Shown piece after piece: positions 11,297 through 24,164 of a stretch of 64,000 nucleotides of DNA. The position numbers and the translations under genes are program-made. Each line of letters starts with the position of its first letter. Position 1 is the first letter of the stretch. The DNA is from Nemopilema nomurai. Lineage: Eukaryota > Cnidaria > Scyphozoa > Rhizostomeae > Rhizostomatidae. Under the pieces are notes generated by a model. That model searched no databases, was not told the DNA's origin, and saw only the letters and a list, made by a program, of their open reading frames with translations. The DNA lies in NCBI GenBank assembly GCA_003864495.1, contig ML133437.1, positions 1,798,001 to 1,862,000 of the forward strand, read 5' to 3'.

Positions 11297-13237
11297 TTAT
11301 AAAGCGTTTCTTTGGCACAACCGTCACGTCGCTGTGCGGTCCACGCTCAATGGCTCAAACGAAAGAACGTTAGGCCAAACGACAGGAGAATGGGACAGAG
11401 GACTCCTTCGCAACGCTCTCGAAAGTTGAATACGAACCTTTGAAGGTTATCGCTAGTATTTTGGAAAAAATCGGAACACACTTGTTTTACGTTATAAACT
11501 TTCAAAATGATAACATAGCAATGGCTCTAAATATCAAATATATATACGTTTTCAGTATTTGTTTCGTATCATAAAGAACGCTTCATGAATATACGCTGTG
11601 GTTATTGTTCTGGCACCGAATCCCGTTACGTTTTGGCTATTCATCCGATAGGCAAACGCAATGACCATTTGGGTACGTACACTTTGATTTTCCACAAAAA
11701 ACATTTATGCTCAAAGTATTTTGTTCGACTTTCTTCGTTAGAACTTTTGTCGGATAATATTGATGCAAGCATACACAAGGTAGCAGTACACTCTATGCCT
11801 CTCGTGCATATTTTCTAATAAAGTTCTGGTGATACTTTTCGTTTACTTTTCTTTTGACCTTGGTGCTATTTTCATATATGCGTGCATTCATTTTCTTCTC
11901 TCTTCCTCCGCGCCTTGATGATATTGGCTTCATCTTCTTCCACACATCTCTAGCCGTTGCATCTTCCTTCGTCGCTCCCCTTTCCTTCATCTCGCTCCTC
12001 ATTACCGTCGCCATACTCACCATCGGTCTTCCTCTTCCCCTCCTTGCTGTCCTCTCCATTTTCTCATATTCCTCCATCGTTTCATTAGCTGGGCCATCAT
12101 GTCTGATATTTTGGCCTAGGTACGCCTATCCGCATGGGGTCACCCCCGTCCTGTTGGTCGCCTTTTTGTTCGGCAGGGGCTTGGCTCCTGGCGTCCAGAA
12201 AGATACTTGCATCAATATTATCTGACATCTAAATTGTAAAAGTTTAATTTGAGCAAAAGCACGTGAACTTGAAAAAGGTTTAGAGAAGTTGGGTCAAAGT
12301 CAAGCTCTTGAGATCTAATTTGAAAGTTAAAATGGCTTTTGTGTGAATTCAGGTTTGAAGATAGAGATACCTTTATTTTAAGAGTAAGCACCAATAAAGC
12401 GGGATTAAATTAGACGGAAATCCTCATAATCATCACTTGACCACAAAACCTTTCTTGCATGGAAGAACATATGTGCCGTAGAAATGGTACAAATTTGGTT
12501 TCAAAGCAATGAAAACAATAAGCGGATATACATGGCATTTGTGCATGAAAATAAAAGAAATTTTCAATCCTTGATAGTTCATAGTTTCATATTTAGAGAT
12601 GCATAGTTATCAGGGCCCACGGCACTTTTTCGCGGAGAAAATGATTCCAATATAGCCATAAAATATGGCAGATTCGAGCTACTTCATTCAAGTTCAATTC
12701 ATTAGCCATGGCCAACCTCCCCTCCACCTTCCCCATTTTCAAGTTCATGGCGTGTGCCATGGTTATGTGGAATCAGTATTTACTCGCAAATAAACCCTCT
12801 TTACAAAATGGTCTGAAGACTCAATTTCATGCTGGGAAGGGTTTTTCAACTCTAGTAATAGTTTTAGTTTTGGGATTTGAGGCGAGGGTGCCTAATACAC
12901 ACCCTAACACGACATCCCTATGTATCTTCTACACGACCCTAGGGTCCCATCCTTGATGGTGCTCTCTATTACCAATTTATGTTCATATTACGGTTTGATA
13001 AAAATTGATGCATTCAAAGACCATTTTTCTAAAAACCTGTTGAAACAATAGTAACATGGCTTTCGTGAGACCGGAACCTTTGCGATGGTCCCAGCATCCG
13101 GAGCGTCATTGTGCTGCGCAGCGCACATTGCGTATTGGTCCTGTGAGTTGTCGTTCGCGGTAAAAGCACAAGAAGGAATGCCTTAGCCTAGAAACTGTCG
13201 TTTTTTAGGCAACACACATGATTTTTCGCAAAGATAA
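11297..13237. other. Divergent intergenic region between UBR5 (-) and EXT1 (+)
   Basis: About 1.9 kb separates the two start codons, so this stretch must hold both promoters. On the UBR5 side a GC-richer patch lies at 11,300-11,420. On the EXT1 side, GCTGCGCAGC (13113-13122, inside an NRF1-like TGCGCAGCGCA) and an inverted CCAAT (ATTGG, 13134) lie about 100-125 bp before the ATG. The middle contains a probable LINE remnant (separate entry) and AT-rich sequence in which nothing else was recognised. Confidence 0.6.
11793..12110 (-). pseudogene. Probable C-terminal remnant of a non-LTR retrotransposon reverse transcriptase
   Basis: A 94-codon minus-strand ORF reads ARRGRGRPMVSMATVMRSEM, then KERGATKEDATARDVWKKM. 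This has the order of features typical of LINE ORF2 C-termini: basic RGRP, a short linker, an acidic/basic helix, G-x-T-x-E-x-A and a final R/W-containing helix. No reverse transcriptase core or endonuclease is present, so it would be a 5'-truncated fossil. The alternative is a chance Arg/Lys/Glu-rich ORF from a purine-rich tract. Confidence 0.5.
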
Positions 13238-16200
13238 ATGCAATCAAGAAGAAGAAGCAATCTTAAAAAGGCATGGGGGCTGTTTTCCTTGGTCGTGACT
13301 GCTCTGATTTTAATTCTTGTGAACGCTTTGTTCAGTATAACGAAAGGCCTTTTCCAAAGAGGGGCACTTGAAAGTACTGTTTTCCTGTTAGAGGCCACAG
13401 TTGATCAAGAAGACACACACGAAGTGCACAAGAACGAATTACTTTCCTTTGGAGTCAAAGATGAGGCTCAAATCACCAGTGAACAATTGCAGTGCCGTTT
13501 TCCGACTTGCTTTGATTTGTCATCATGCAAGACGGGGTTTCGTATATTCACCGCGAACCCCACTTCCCAGGACTTGAAGGACAGGATTCGTTCCCCAGTC
13601 TATTTGAAAATGCTGATGTCGATTCGTCAAAGTATGTTTTATACCTCGGACTCATCAAATGCCTGTCTATATGTGCCCATAACGGATACGTTGGACAGGG
13701 ACAGACTGAGTAGGGACTTTGTAAGGAGAATCGAGAAAAGATTGTCGGATCGTGGTATCTGGAACAGAAATGGAAAAAACTTCTTGGTATTCAATCTCTT
13801 TTCTGGCACATGGCCGAACTATACAGAGAGCCTAGGATTTGATTACGGTTATGCAATGCTTGCTAAAGCATCGGTTTCGGGAGAGAAACATAGGATAGGG
13901 TTTGATATTAGTTTCCCCTTATTCCCAAAAGACCATCCTCAAATACAAAGGACTTACGGTTGCGAAGGTTGTTTATTTCCCATAGAGAGAAAGTACAAGT
14001 TGGCTTTCAAAGGAAAAAGATATCTCTTTGGTATTGGGAGTGATGTGAGAGATCTATTACATCTTCTGCATAATGATAGGGATGTTATTCTTCTAACTAC
14101 TTGTAGACATGGCAAGAACTGGCAAGATTTTGCAGACACGCATTGCTTTAGAGACAATAAGCTTTATGAGAGGTATTTTACTTTTGCAGTTTTCAACAAT
14201 GCACTGATTCTTTGGTTTTATTGTAATGTGTGATATAACAAATTTATTTTTTTACTTTTGAATAATAGTTTATAACATTTTCCTGTGTGAGCATGCAGGA
14301 TGTACTTGGGTTTTTATTTCTCAGCAAAATGTTCTCTACCTTATAAGTATTCACTTAAAACAATTATTTTCAAAGCTCTTGGAACCTGGATCACTCATGA
14401 GAGTATTCTCCCTTTCAGCTCCTGTTTTCGTATGGTTGAGAGAAAGTTTTACCCCATATTAATGAGCATTTGATTTGGTTTCAGGTATGATTACCAAGAA
14501 CTTTTGTATAATACAACCTTCTGTTTGGTGCCTCGAGGAAGAAGGCTTGGCTCGTTTCGCTTTCTAGAGTCTCTCCAAGCTGGCTGTATTCCAGTTGTAA
14601 TGAGTGATGGCTGGGAGCTCCCGTTCTCATCAGTTATAGACTGGAGCAGAGCAGCTCTTCACATAAATGAGAAATCATTGCTACACGTTCCTACAATCCT
14701 GAGGTCTATCAGCTATGAACAGATTCTTAGCATGAAGCAGCAATGCCTGTTTTTATATTTTTCCTACTTCTCTTCAATTCAGCAAATTGTCAACACAGCC
14801 ATTAAGGTAGGTGTAGATATTTTGTTGGTTGGAAAATTTCTGTGTACAAGAAGCTTATACTTCCTTCTTATTACTTGTCAATGCCTTAAAATGATGAAAT
14901 TGGTTAATTTTTAAACCTATAAGCTCTCTAGTCATTGTCAAAAGCGTTTTGTTTCACTGCATTTCTAAATTCAGTTCTTTTAAAATCTTTTTTTTGTCAC
15001 CACCATAATATTTATGAAACACAGTTCAGATTAGTTCTTATTCATTAGCTAACCTAGTTTTAGTTTGTTATTCTCTTTTATGACTTGAAGTGTTGTGATC
15101 AGTATTATATCAGTGGTTTTGCAGCAACAATTTGATATGCAAAATTGATGCATGAAAGAACATACTGCCCTCCAATTTCTTATCTTTTTATAGAGGATTG
15201 ACCTTTTCAGTATTGTTCTTCTTCAAGCATTTATGTATGCTGTTTCTAATTGATCACTTTTTGATATAATTTCTTTCCCTTTTAGATAGTTCATGATAGA
15301 GTTGTCCCCCACAATGCACATTCATACCACATGTGGAATTACCCACCTGGAGCATTGAGTGTCCATACCACATTTTCAACACAACTGATCCATTTTCCCT
15401 TTTATTACAATTTGCTTGGAGTCAAACCCCTGGAGAAGTTCACTGCCATCATCCTTATAACTGCAATTGAGAAGTCTGGAAAATTTTTCAAATTAATAAG
15501 GACAATCAATCAGTCACAGTATATTCACCAGGCAAGCTGAAATTTCTTTTCAAATGAGATTCTTCTTTACTTAAAGTTTTTTAATGTTTTCTTAAAAGCA
15601 TTTGCTGTTTTCTAAATTTCTAAGTTATTAATTCTTTAGCAAATCATTCTGTAACTGATACAACATTTCTATTTAATCAAGGTTTTGATTGATATTTATT
15701 CAAGTAACATGATTTTCTTATAATTGCTATCTGATTTTCTTAAATTTTTGCAGATTCTTGTTATTTGGCTAGCTCCAGTCCGCATCCCTGAGAAATCAAG
15801 CTGGCCACCAACTGGGGTTACCTTGAGAGTTATTTATCCAAAACAAAAGGTATCATTTGAAAGTCTTTAATCACCATTTGTACACATTAGCCATTCTCCC
15901 AAACGCTTTTATTTCCTTTTTAGTGCATTTCGTTAGGAATGAGCTATTTTTTGTAAAAGATTGAGAAAGACCAATTTAACTAAAAGTAGACATGATTTTC
16001 AAAATAAGAAGCCAATATTTTGTTCTTTGATTACATTAAAATAACTTACATTTTTGATAGACCATTCATTCATTCATTTATTTATTTCATTAATCTCATT
16101 TCATATTTATCATTCATATTTATACATATTAAAATACAAATAAAATACAGCTACAATGAAATTAATTACATCAAACATTACAAACTAAAAAGAAAATATT

Positions 16201-17823
16201 TGAGACTAAATATAAGATTGACTGATTAAGGAGGAGCTGTCTGAATAGATGTATTAATCAACAAAGGCTCCATTTAGTTTTTAATTTTCCCAATATCTAC
16301 TTTTCTGTTCAATTTCAGGTTTTAAGTGCTAGATTCCTTGATAGCAGCCTTATTGAAACAGATGCTGTGTTTGCATTTAATGATGATGTGGTTATTCCAA
16401 CTTCTGCAGTGAGACTTTTTTAGTCACTAACTTTGTTTGTTCTTGTTATCTATCTTGTATATCTTTTACATTCTTGTGTACCAGTACTGATTTTTTATGA
16501 TACCCACAAGATAGCACTGACTATCTATAATTGTTTATCTAACAGCTGATTTGGGTGTTATCCCCTTTAGTAAACTATGATAAAAATTAGAATTGGCAAG
16601 CCCCTTTATACCTTTTTTATTACCAGTGTGCTCCTGGTGTATCCTTCCATACTTGAACGAATTCAAATTCTTGGCTGTAAGCTTTTAAAGCTTTTTTGAC
16701 CTAAAGAAAGGGGATCAGTGTAATCAAGTTGTTGTTATCCTTACTATCAATTACTTTTGTCTTGCTTTGACGTCTCTATGCGTCTTTGTGTTCGGTATTT
16801 TCTTCAGTTTCAAAATTTCTTTATTGCTATATTACTACACCCAAATTTTTCCTTTAAAAGCAAGCATTAACCAGCTTATGAAATTGCTAGAAATGAGCTT
16901 AAGGTCATTCATTCGACTGTCTTTCTTTTCTTCCACTCTCAATGCTTTTATTAACTTGTCCTTTTTATCCCACAGATTAACTTTGCATTTCGACAGTGGA
17001 TGTCCTTTCCTGATCAAATAATCGGCTTTACACCTCGTGATCATTTTTGGAGTCCCACATCAAATTCATGGGTGTTTACATCTAGAAAATCCAATTCTTT
17101 TTCAATGGTTATGATGAACGCTGCAGTGTACCACAGGTAGTTAATTTCAATCGAAATCGGTTTTCTTTATTTAACTTTTCTTTGCGGGTAGCTTCAGTTG
17201 AACTTTGCTCTATCTAACGATAATGATCCAGAAGATGGCACTGTGCATGGAACTCGAAATACGCATTTAGAACCTCCACAGTTCTATACAGCAAAGACTG
17301 CGAGGCATAAAGCATTTCATGACAGAGGTAGAACAGTGATTGACGTGGCATCAGATGAATTATGTCTTCCAATGCTTTCTAGCTTTGCCCGCCATTTGTA
17401 GGAGTCAAACGAACATCTTAGCAAAAAAAATCTTATTTCTCCATTACTCGTAGATATTACAATCATCTCTACACGAATAATTTGCCAAAGGAGGTGTGGC
17501 AGATGATGACGCACCATAGCAACTGCGAGGACCTGGTGATGAACTTTTTAGCGTCCAGCGTGAACAACAAGCCGCCCATTGTCATATCACACCCGCATCA
17601 CTTCGACGAAGGAGAAAGGGAAAAAGAGATCTTTGACATGAAGAAGAGTCATGACGACACGAGACGCAGAAATGAGCGGTTCAAGACCAAACAGAACTGT
17701 TTTAGAGAGCTTGTGCGGATTTTCGGCAGGGTAACACTACGAAAATCTGTCCACAAGATAAACCCTCTATTATTCAAAGACCCAATTTCTAACTTTAAGA
17801 AGCGGTATCGGGAGTTCGAGTAA
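13238..17823 (+). CDS. EXT1: Exostosin-1-like heparan sulfate co-polymerase
   Basis: EXT1 works with EXT2 in the Golgi, adding alternating GlcA and GlcNAc to heparan sulfate. Exons: 13238-14172, 14485-14806, 15286-15531, 15754-15849, 16319-16408, 16976-17136 and 17454-17823. All keep frame and give 739 aa (human EXT1 is 746). An in-frame TAA directly precedes the ATG. A type II signal anchor spans about residues 12-33. The GT47 exostosin domain follows (FYTSDSSNACL, LDRDRLS, FNLFSGTWPNYTE, PLFPKDHP, FKGKRYLFGIGSD, CLVPRGRRLGSFRFLE). The GT64 domain occupies the C-terminal third, with acidic FNDDVV (about 553-558) where EXT1 has its DxD-type metal site, and NCEDLVMNFL. Intron 3 has a GC donor (CAG|GCAAGC at 15532). 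EXT1 is favoured over EXT2/EXTL by length and by near-identity to EXT1 motifs such as LLTTCRHGKNWQ. Confidence 0.95.
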
Positions 17824-17847
17824 GGATTTAGTTAACTACGTAACGGG

Positions 17848-17936
17848 CGTATTGGAAATGGTAAACCGCGCGGTGGATGTATTGGAGCTAGTTAACCGCG
17901 CGATGGACGTAGTAGAGTTAGTTAACCGCGCGGCCT
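17848..17936. repeat. Three imperfect ~36-bp repeats in the EXT1 3'UTR
   Basis: Three units share GGTAAACCGCGCGGTGG / AGTTAACCGCGCGATGG / AGTTAACCGCGCGGCC, each followed in the first two by ATGTATTGGA or ACGTAGTAGA. They begin 25 bp after the EXT1 stop. The CGCGCG cores stand out against AT-rich surroundings. Probably transcribed as 3'UTR. Confidence 0.75.
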
Positions 17937-18182
17937 TCTGCAGTCAGAGTTTGTCCAAAGCTGCTCAAAGAGATGGGTCATTTTATAGCGACAAAGAGAT
18001 ATTTATCGTTAAAAGAAGAGAAATTTTATATTACAGGAAATCATACGGTATGAGCATGGCCTTGTTTCCAACGCCATTTCATTTGTGTAAATGCCGGAAT
18101 ATTTAATCACTGATTCCGTATTTGACGCTGCAACATCAATTCCTTTTTATAGTGTAATTTTTTCGAATTATGCGATTGTTAT

Positions 18183-18188
18183 AATAAA
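18183..18188 (+). terminator. Likely EXT1 polyadenylation signal
   Basis: First AATAAA after the EXT1 stop, 360 bp downstream and followed by AT-rich sequence. Cleavage site not defined. Confidence 0.5.
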
Positions 18189-20606
18189 TTACCAACAGTT
18201 TATCCCGCGATAATTCCTCAGACTTTTAGCTGATTTCTGGCCACTAAATGGGTACTTAAGAAAGGGTTGAGCTCGCCAAGTTGATTTAATATACACTTTG
18301 GGCGCTTTTTATTCAAGAAACATAGCCTCCTTACTTATAGCTTGAATCCTAAATTACTTAATGAAATCCTTACTTTATATCGAAGGTTCATATCAACTTC
18401 TTTATCTTTAAGGCAGCAAAATGTTGCAAAATAGTTCAGAAAGTTGCTCAACAACCTCTGGAAATAGTTTTGAGGAAAATGGCCATCGAAGATACAAAAA
18501 AGTCAAAATCTATCGATTTTTTAGAATAAATATTAAAGTATTCTAGCTATCTTCTCGGTACAGATAGCAGGAATTTACTAGTATTATAAAGTCAGGCTGT
18601 CTTTTGTCAAACGTAGCTCGTCCACAGGGAGTCAAACAGCCTTATTTGCGGTACGCCACCTCCATACGAGGCAACTGCTTGTTTGTATCCCCAGCTCCGT
18701 AGCTAAGCATGAAAGACCCATTCAGTCCGACGAAGAAGTCATTTTATTGAGATATTCAGTTCATTTTTAAGTTTAAAATATGTTATAATGCATTTATTCT
18801 CCATGCATACCTTCAATCCGTTGAAAAGAGCAAAAACGCGAAGCATCGTGTAAACAAATTATCGTAAGAATCTTCAAATTTTCAAAATCGACTTTGTATT
18901 TTTCTATATGTGCTTTGTTATTTATTGAATGCGGAGTTTCTCATGTTGTGGTTATCCTAATGTTCCCCGATTGCGTGATGAGCTAGAAAGAAGTTCAGGA
19001 AAGTTTCGCTAAACTTTCTGATAATTTTGTTTCTTGGTTTGATTCTTTGTGAGCCGTTGCCTTCAATATCCCTATAATTGTCATTGAAGCTTACCTATTA
19101 TGCCAAAAGACACATGTGTCGCGTATAAATAAAATTTCATGAATCGGATATTTGTTGGCAATGCAGGCTTAAAGTTGTTGGTTTAGTCTGGTAACAAGTG
19201 CAGATTAGAATCTCATGACAGAGAACTAGAATTAGACATCCACAAACGCCTGAAATTGATATTTCGATAGGCTTAAAAGATGACAGACGATTGCTGTTAA
19301 GAAAAGCAGTGGGCCTATAGCATGACCTTTAGGGACTTCAGAGTTGCTGAGAGGATTTAAGATGAATTTCATTAGATATCCATGCCCGATGTAGTTCAGG
19401 TCAACTTGAATAGGCTTTATGCAGAATTCCATAGACTTGGTATAAGCCTCTCGGGCGCTTACGTTGCGCGATCACTTTTATAGGTCTATTCTATTCAGCT
19501 TAAAGGATAGTGGAATACTAACAAAGGGCTAAACATTCTAAAAAAGAACTTTTAATGGAATTGAATCATTCGAAAAGCGTTTTTTATTTCTGTATTTGTT
19601 ATGACCTCTAAGTGCGGGATATGAACTAGCATGAACTTAAAGAATGATGAAGTTTTGAGAAAATATTGACGTTGTGGAATGTAGATACTGTTAGACGTTA
19701 TGGGTATTCGTTTTCATTCGTTTATATCCTTGCCCAGCGTGCTGAAACCCATAAATCCAATTTAGAGAAGGCAATGGGAAGTGTCTCCCAAGGATTGGAC
19801 CGTTTTTGAAGACGTCACAATCACTCGAATATGGGTAATGAAGGCTATAGAGGGTTAGCGAAGGAGAGACTCAATGCCAAAGTCGCAGAATTCATTTCCG
19901 TTGCCCCCTTTCAATTTTCCAAATAAACCAATGGCTGGAGTAGAAACACCCCCCACTAAAAAAATTTCAGTGACTAAGGCTCGATCAGCCTCTTTTATTG
20001 TTGAAATCGCCCACTAAATTGGTCGCGTGACCAGCCTACAGTTACGTATCTCTCGCCAAACATGAAACTAATTGATGACAATTTTCCCGTCACGTTGCGA
20101 AGTTAAACCCGGATCTTGGCATAAATTTCCGCTTACCATAGCCAAAGTCTTTCTCTAGTCAGCCCAAAATTTGCTGTGATTCCACCATTTTATTATTGTT
20201 CCTATCGATACCCCCCGTGTTTCTCTTTCCATGTCTTCTTCCCTTTCGTTGTAGCCAATCTAATGTTGTTTTCAGAAAAATTTGCAAACTAGCATGCATT
20301 GTTTATTTTTGGAACCGTTATTAACTGAGTTTAATAAATTTCTCCTTGTTCAAACCAGTCCTCCGTTTTTTCCTCCCGCTGTCTGTCATCGATACATCCG
20401 CTTGGTCCACTCGAAGGAGCCATAATCGACCAATCAAACTGCTCAAAAGTAGCAACAGTCATCACGTGACCTTTGATGTTTAGATGGAAGAGAGGCAACA
20501 GACGCTTGTTGTTTACAGTTGTTGCGGCATGGCTGGAGCAGAGACAAAGAGGTGACGACCAAAAAGTTGTTCTGTGAAAAGTTATTACTAACCACAGGGA
20601 ATCAAA
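18189..20606. other. Intergenic spacer EXT1-Kelch gene
   Basis: About 2.4 kb, AT-rich, with no supported gene. The last ~150 bp before the Kelch ATG are less AT-rich and contain a palindromic E-box (separate entry). No repeat family or RNA gene was recognised. Confidence 0.5.
20462..20469. promoter_or_regulatory. Palindromic E-box TCACGTGA upstream of the Kelch gene
   Basis: Perfect TCACGTGA 138 bp upstream of the Kelch-gene ATG, a canonical bHLH-zip (MITF/TFE/USF-type) site. Function is inferred from position only. Confidence 0.4.
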
Positions 20607-23600
20607 ATGGTTTTAACTAGAAGAACTTTTCAAATATCCAGTCATGCTTTTGACTGCTTTAAAGTAATGGAACAGTTGCAAAGAACGGGAGACTTATGCG
20701 ATGTTACACTGATGGTCGAAGGACGAGAATTCCACGCACACAGAATTGTCCTCGCCGGGGTCAGTCCGTATCTCCGCGCAATGTTTACAAATGGGATGTT
20801 GGAAAGTGGACAACGAAAAGTAGAAATCGGCGGAATCGATGCAAGAACAATGGATGATTTGATACAATTCGCATATACAGGGTCGATCGAAGTATCAGTT
20901 GACAACGTACAACATCTACTCGCCGGAGCCAGCATGTTGAATATAACACCACTGAGAAACGCGTGTTCAAACTTTTTGAAAACACAGCTAGAATCAGGAA
21001 ATTGTATTGGGATACGGCAATTTGCAGACCTGTATTCCTGTGCTGAGTTAGAGTTAGCTGCACGAGAATTCATCAACCAAAATTTTATGGAGGTCAGGAA
21101 AAGTGAAGAGTTTTTACAACTTACCTTCAGGAAATTGATCGAACTTTTGAAAAGTGATAAACTACAAGTAAGATCTGAGGAGGACATTTACGTTGCTTTT
21201 GAAATGTGGATTTATGAAGATTACGAAAATCGGAAAGACTTAATCCCCGAGGTTTTAGAATGTATTCGATTTCCGCAATTGTCTTTGGAATTTCTTGAAT
21301 CGAAAGTATTTTCATCTCATTATATCAAAAATAACACTCGATGTCAGCTTATTTTAGCGAAAGTTATGAACGAAAGGCCTGAAAACCTACCGAACCATCT
21401 AACTAGGAAACGAGCTTTGCCACGATCTGTTTATGCGATTGGTGGTAGGAACAGTGTTGAATGTCAACTAAACACTTTGGAAAGATACGACATTTGCAGA
21501 GATGAATGGTTGATTGAGCCAAGTATGAGTTCTGCACGCACAGCTGTCGGTGCGGCATCATTAAATGGTCTGCTGTATACTGTAGGTGAGAAACTGCTAC
21601 TTTATATTGGGGAAAATGAACAGTTTATGCCTCAAACGAATCATAATTTAATTGCCAATTCAAGATTCATATTGACCTCTATAATGTGAGATAGCCTTAC
21701 AAACATAGCGTCAAAGTACCAGCGTATATTGTTGTTTTTCTGTGAACATTAAATTTTATTCCTTTGCTTTGCCAGTCAAAGGAAATATACAAACCGTTTG
21801 TTGAGTCACCATCAAAATAACAACTGGACTCTTTTGTTTGAGTGCTAGGGAAGTGAAAAAATACCCAAAGAATTTTGTTTTGGCAACTGCCATTATTTTA
21901 CCAAATGTTCAATTAATAATCTTTCCATGTGTCAAGATCAAGCAACACAATGGGGCTGGCAGTTCAAAGTCTAGAAAATGCTGTTTGAAATTTAAACCTA
22001 TTACTGAAAAAGCCATAGAAGATTAAAACCATAGAATCCACTAATATGAGAAGAGTTTTCCAACCACTCTTTATGATTCATGCCTTTGGTTGTTCTTTTG
22101 GTCAATATTATGATTCTGAATTATACATCAGCAACAAGAATGTCTGTAGATAATTTCTGTGTAACATTTTACATAAATGGTAGTTTAGTGTCTTACATAG
22201 AAGGAAATGTGTCTTAGTTGCTACTTTGGATTGTATGCTTACTGCCATTATTAGAAGTCAATTGCTACAGAGATGTATTCATGATGGTATTTTGTATTTC
22301 ATTCAGCCAGGCTGGCTGGAAGTAGTTCTTATTTGCAATTTTCCGTTGTTGGCTTTTCTTTGCCATAGGTGAGGCTCTGTCAGATATTTATATGAAGGGA
22401 CCTTGATTTCAGAGCCCCTTTTCTGTTTTGACAAGCACTTTTCATTTCATAAAACTAGTTAAAACCGTAACTAGCTAGAAATTGCTTTGATTTAAACATG
22501 TCAAGCGATTTTTACTTTTGTACTGAAAGGTAAATACAATCTAGTAACTTGTTTGATAATAATTCTCTTGATGCTTGAAATTGCAGAAGGAGTAGATTTA
22601 CTTAAAAAAATTTGATAAGTTTTGATGATGCTTTTTGTGAAGCTAGTTGTCATTATAAAATTTAATAAATCATATATTTCCATTTTTGTAGGTGGTGAGT
22701 GTGCTGTGAACAACCCCCATGAAGACACAATGTACCTTGGAGTTGTAGAATGTTTTGATCCTGTAAAAAGAAAGTGGTTTAGAGTTGCTGATATTGGTAT
22801 TCAAAGATCCTTTGTGTCAGTTGCTGTTTGTAATGGACATTTATATGCAGTTGGAGGAGAGGACCGTTCTTGTAGCTACAATGCAGTTGAAAGATATGAT
22901 CCTCTGAGAAACAAATGGCAGCCTGTCAGAGGAATGAAGAGGAAGAGATCTGGGGCTGGTGTTGCTGTGTCTGATGGTAGGTTATTTCATTGTTTTATGC
23001 TTTTCTGTTTTCTAAATTCACAATGTAATCTCATGATATTAAGTTTGTCTTCCTCTTTCTATTTGCAAGACAGTTAAAGATTTTTTCTTTCTTCTTTTTT
23101 CAAATTCTTGTTTGCAAATACTCTTTTGTAAACAAGTAGGAAACCAGATATGTGCTGCAGGGTTGACCTGAAAATTTGTCTCAATTAAGAAGCCCTTGTC
23201 AAATTAGGTGTTAATTAAACTTGAAACATGAATAAGTAGTTAGGAGTGATTATGACTATAAGTATACCAAGCATAGACAAAGATTGGTTAATGAGGAGTT
23301 ATGAGACTATCATGGGAAGCTGTATGTGAAAAATTTTTGATTAACACCTTTTGAAAAGACTTCAGTTGATAGAAAATTTGTCAAAGAGAATAATTTTCTG
23401 CAGGTTTTTTTGTTTAATGGTGACAAGAATACACTAATGGTTACCCTCAATTGATTCATAAAAAGTTTGATAGTATTTTTTCTTGTTTTTTAAAAGATTT
23501 TCAATAATATCAATACAGTTTTGAGTGATGCAGTCTGTTGTGTATGATTTTCTGTTTTAAAAGCTGTTGTTTTAATAGCAAGCTTTAAAAGAAGACTTTG

Positions 23601-24164
23601 ATTAATGGAGCTTAATAATCTGGCTTTTGGTCCCTAGAGCCTGTTGACTGTATTTGTATTTTGCTTTATGATTTTGTCATATACAATGTTGAAAATGTTG
23701 GGCCGTCATTGCATTCAAAATTTATTCCAGGTTTCTTGTACGCTGCGGGTGGCTACGATCGTGGCATGCACTGTGACAGAGCCTCAGTTGAACGCTATGA
23801 CCCGGATAGGGACGAGTGGTGCTTTGTGGCCGAGCTGGAAAAAGCCCGGTCTGGTTTAGTTTTGGTTTCAGTGAACGGATATATTTACGCGGTCGGTGGT
23901 CGCAATCGAAGTACGGACCACTACTTTTCGCTTTGTGAGAGATACAATCCGGTAGCGGACCAATGGTCTGTAGTATCAGCCACGATTACCCCTCGCGCTT
24001 GGCCCGCTGCCGGTGTTCTCAACAACAAGATTGTTGTCCTGGGCGGGTTCGATGGCGCGAACCGACTTAGTAGTGTTGAAATTTACGACCCGGACGAAGA
24101 CCGCTGGACACACGTCAGTCATATGAATATATGCAGGGCAGGCTGCGGAGGCGCGGTCATGTAA
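20607..24164 (+). CDS. Kelch-like BTB-BACK-Kelch protein (Cullin-3 adaptor type)
   Basis: Proteins of this architecture usually recruit substrates to Cullin-3 ubiquitin ligases. Exons 20607-21585, 22692-22976 and 23731-24164 keep frame and give 565 aa. The BTB domain spans about residues 20-135 (GDLCDVTLMVEGREFHAHRI, VSPYLRAMFTNGM, FAYTGSIEV). BACK spans about 140-245 (GNCIGIRQFADLYSC, LLKSDKLQVRSEEDIYVAFE, IRFPQLS). Six Kelch blades follow from about 270 to the end, each with a GG doublet and Y/W spacing (SVYAIGGRN, LYAVGGEDRS, FLYAAGGYDRG, YIYAVGGRNRS, IVVLGGFDGA). The BTB/BACK sequence resembles the KLHL20/KLHL5/KLHL28 neighbourhood, but I cannot assign an orthologue, so no symbol is given. 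Exon 1 reads 104 bases past its donor, which would give a truncated protein if intron 1 were retained. Confidence 0.92.

Noticed and set aside
11854..12225. Plus-strand 123-codon hydrophobic ORF
   Set aside because: It is the complement of a purine-rich tract whose opposite strand fits a LINE tail better; there is no homologous family and no splice context.
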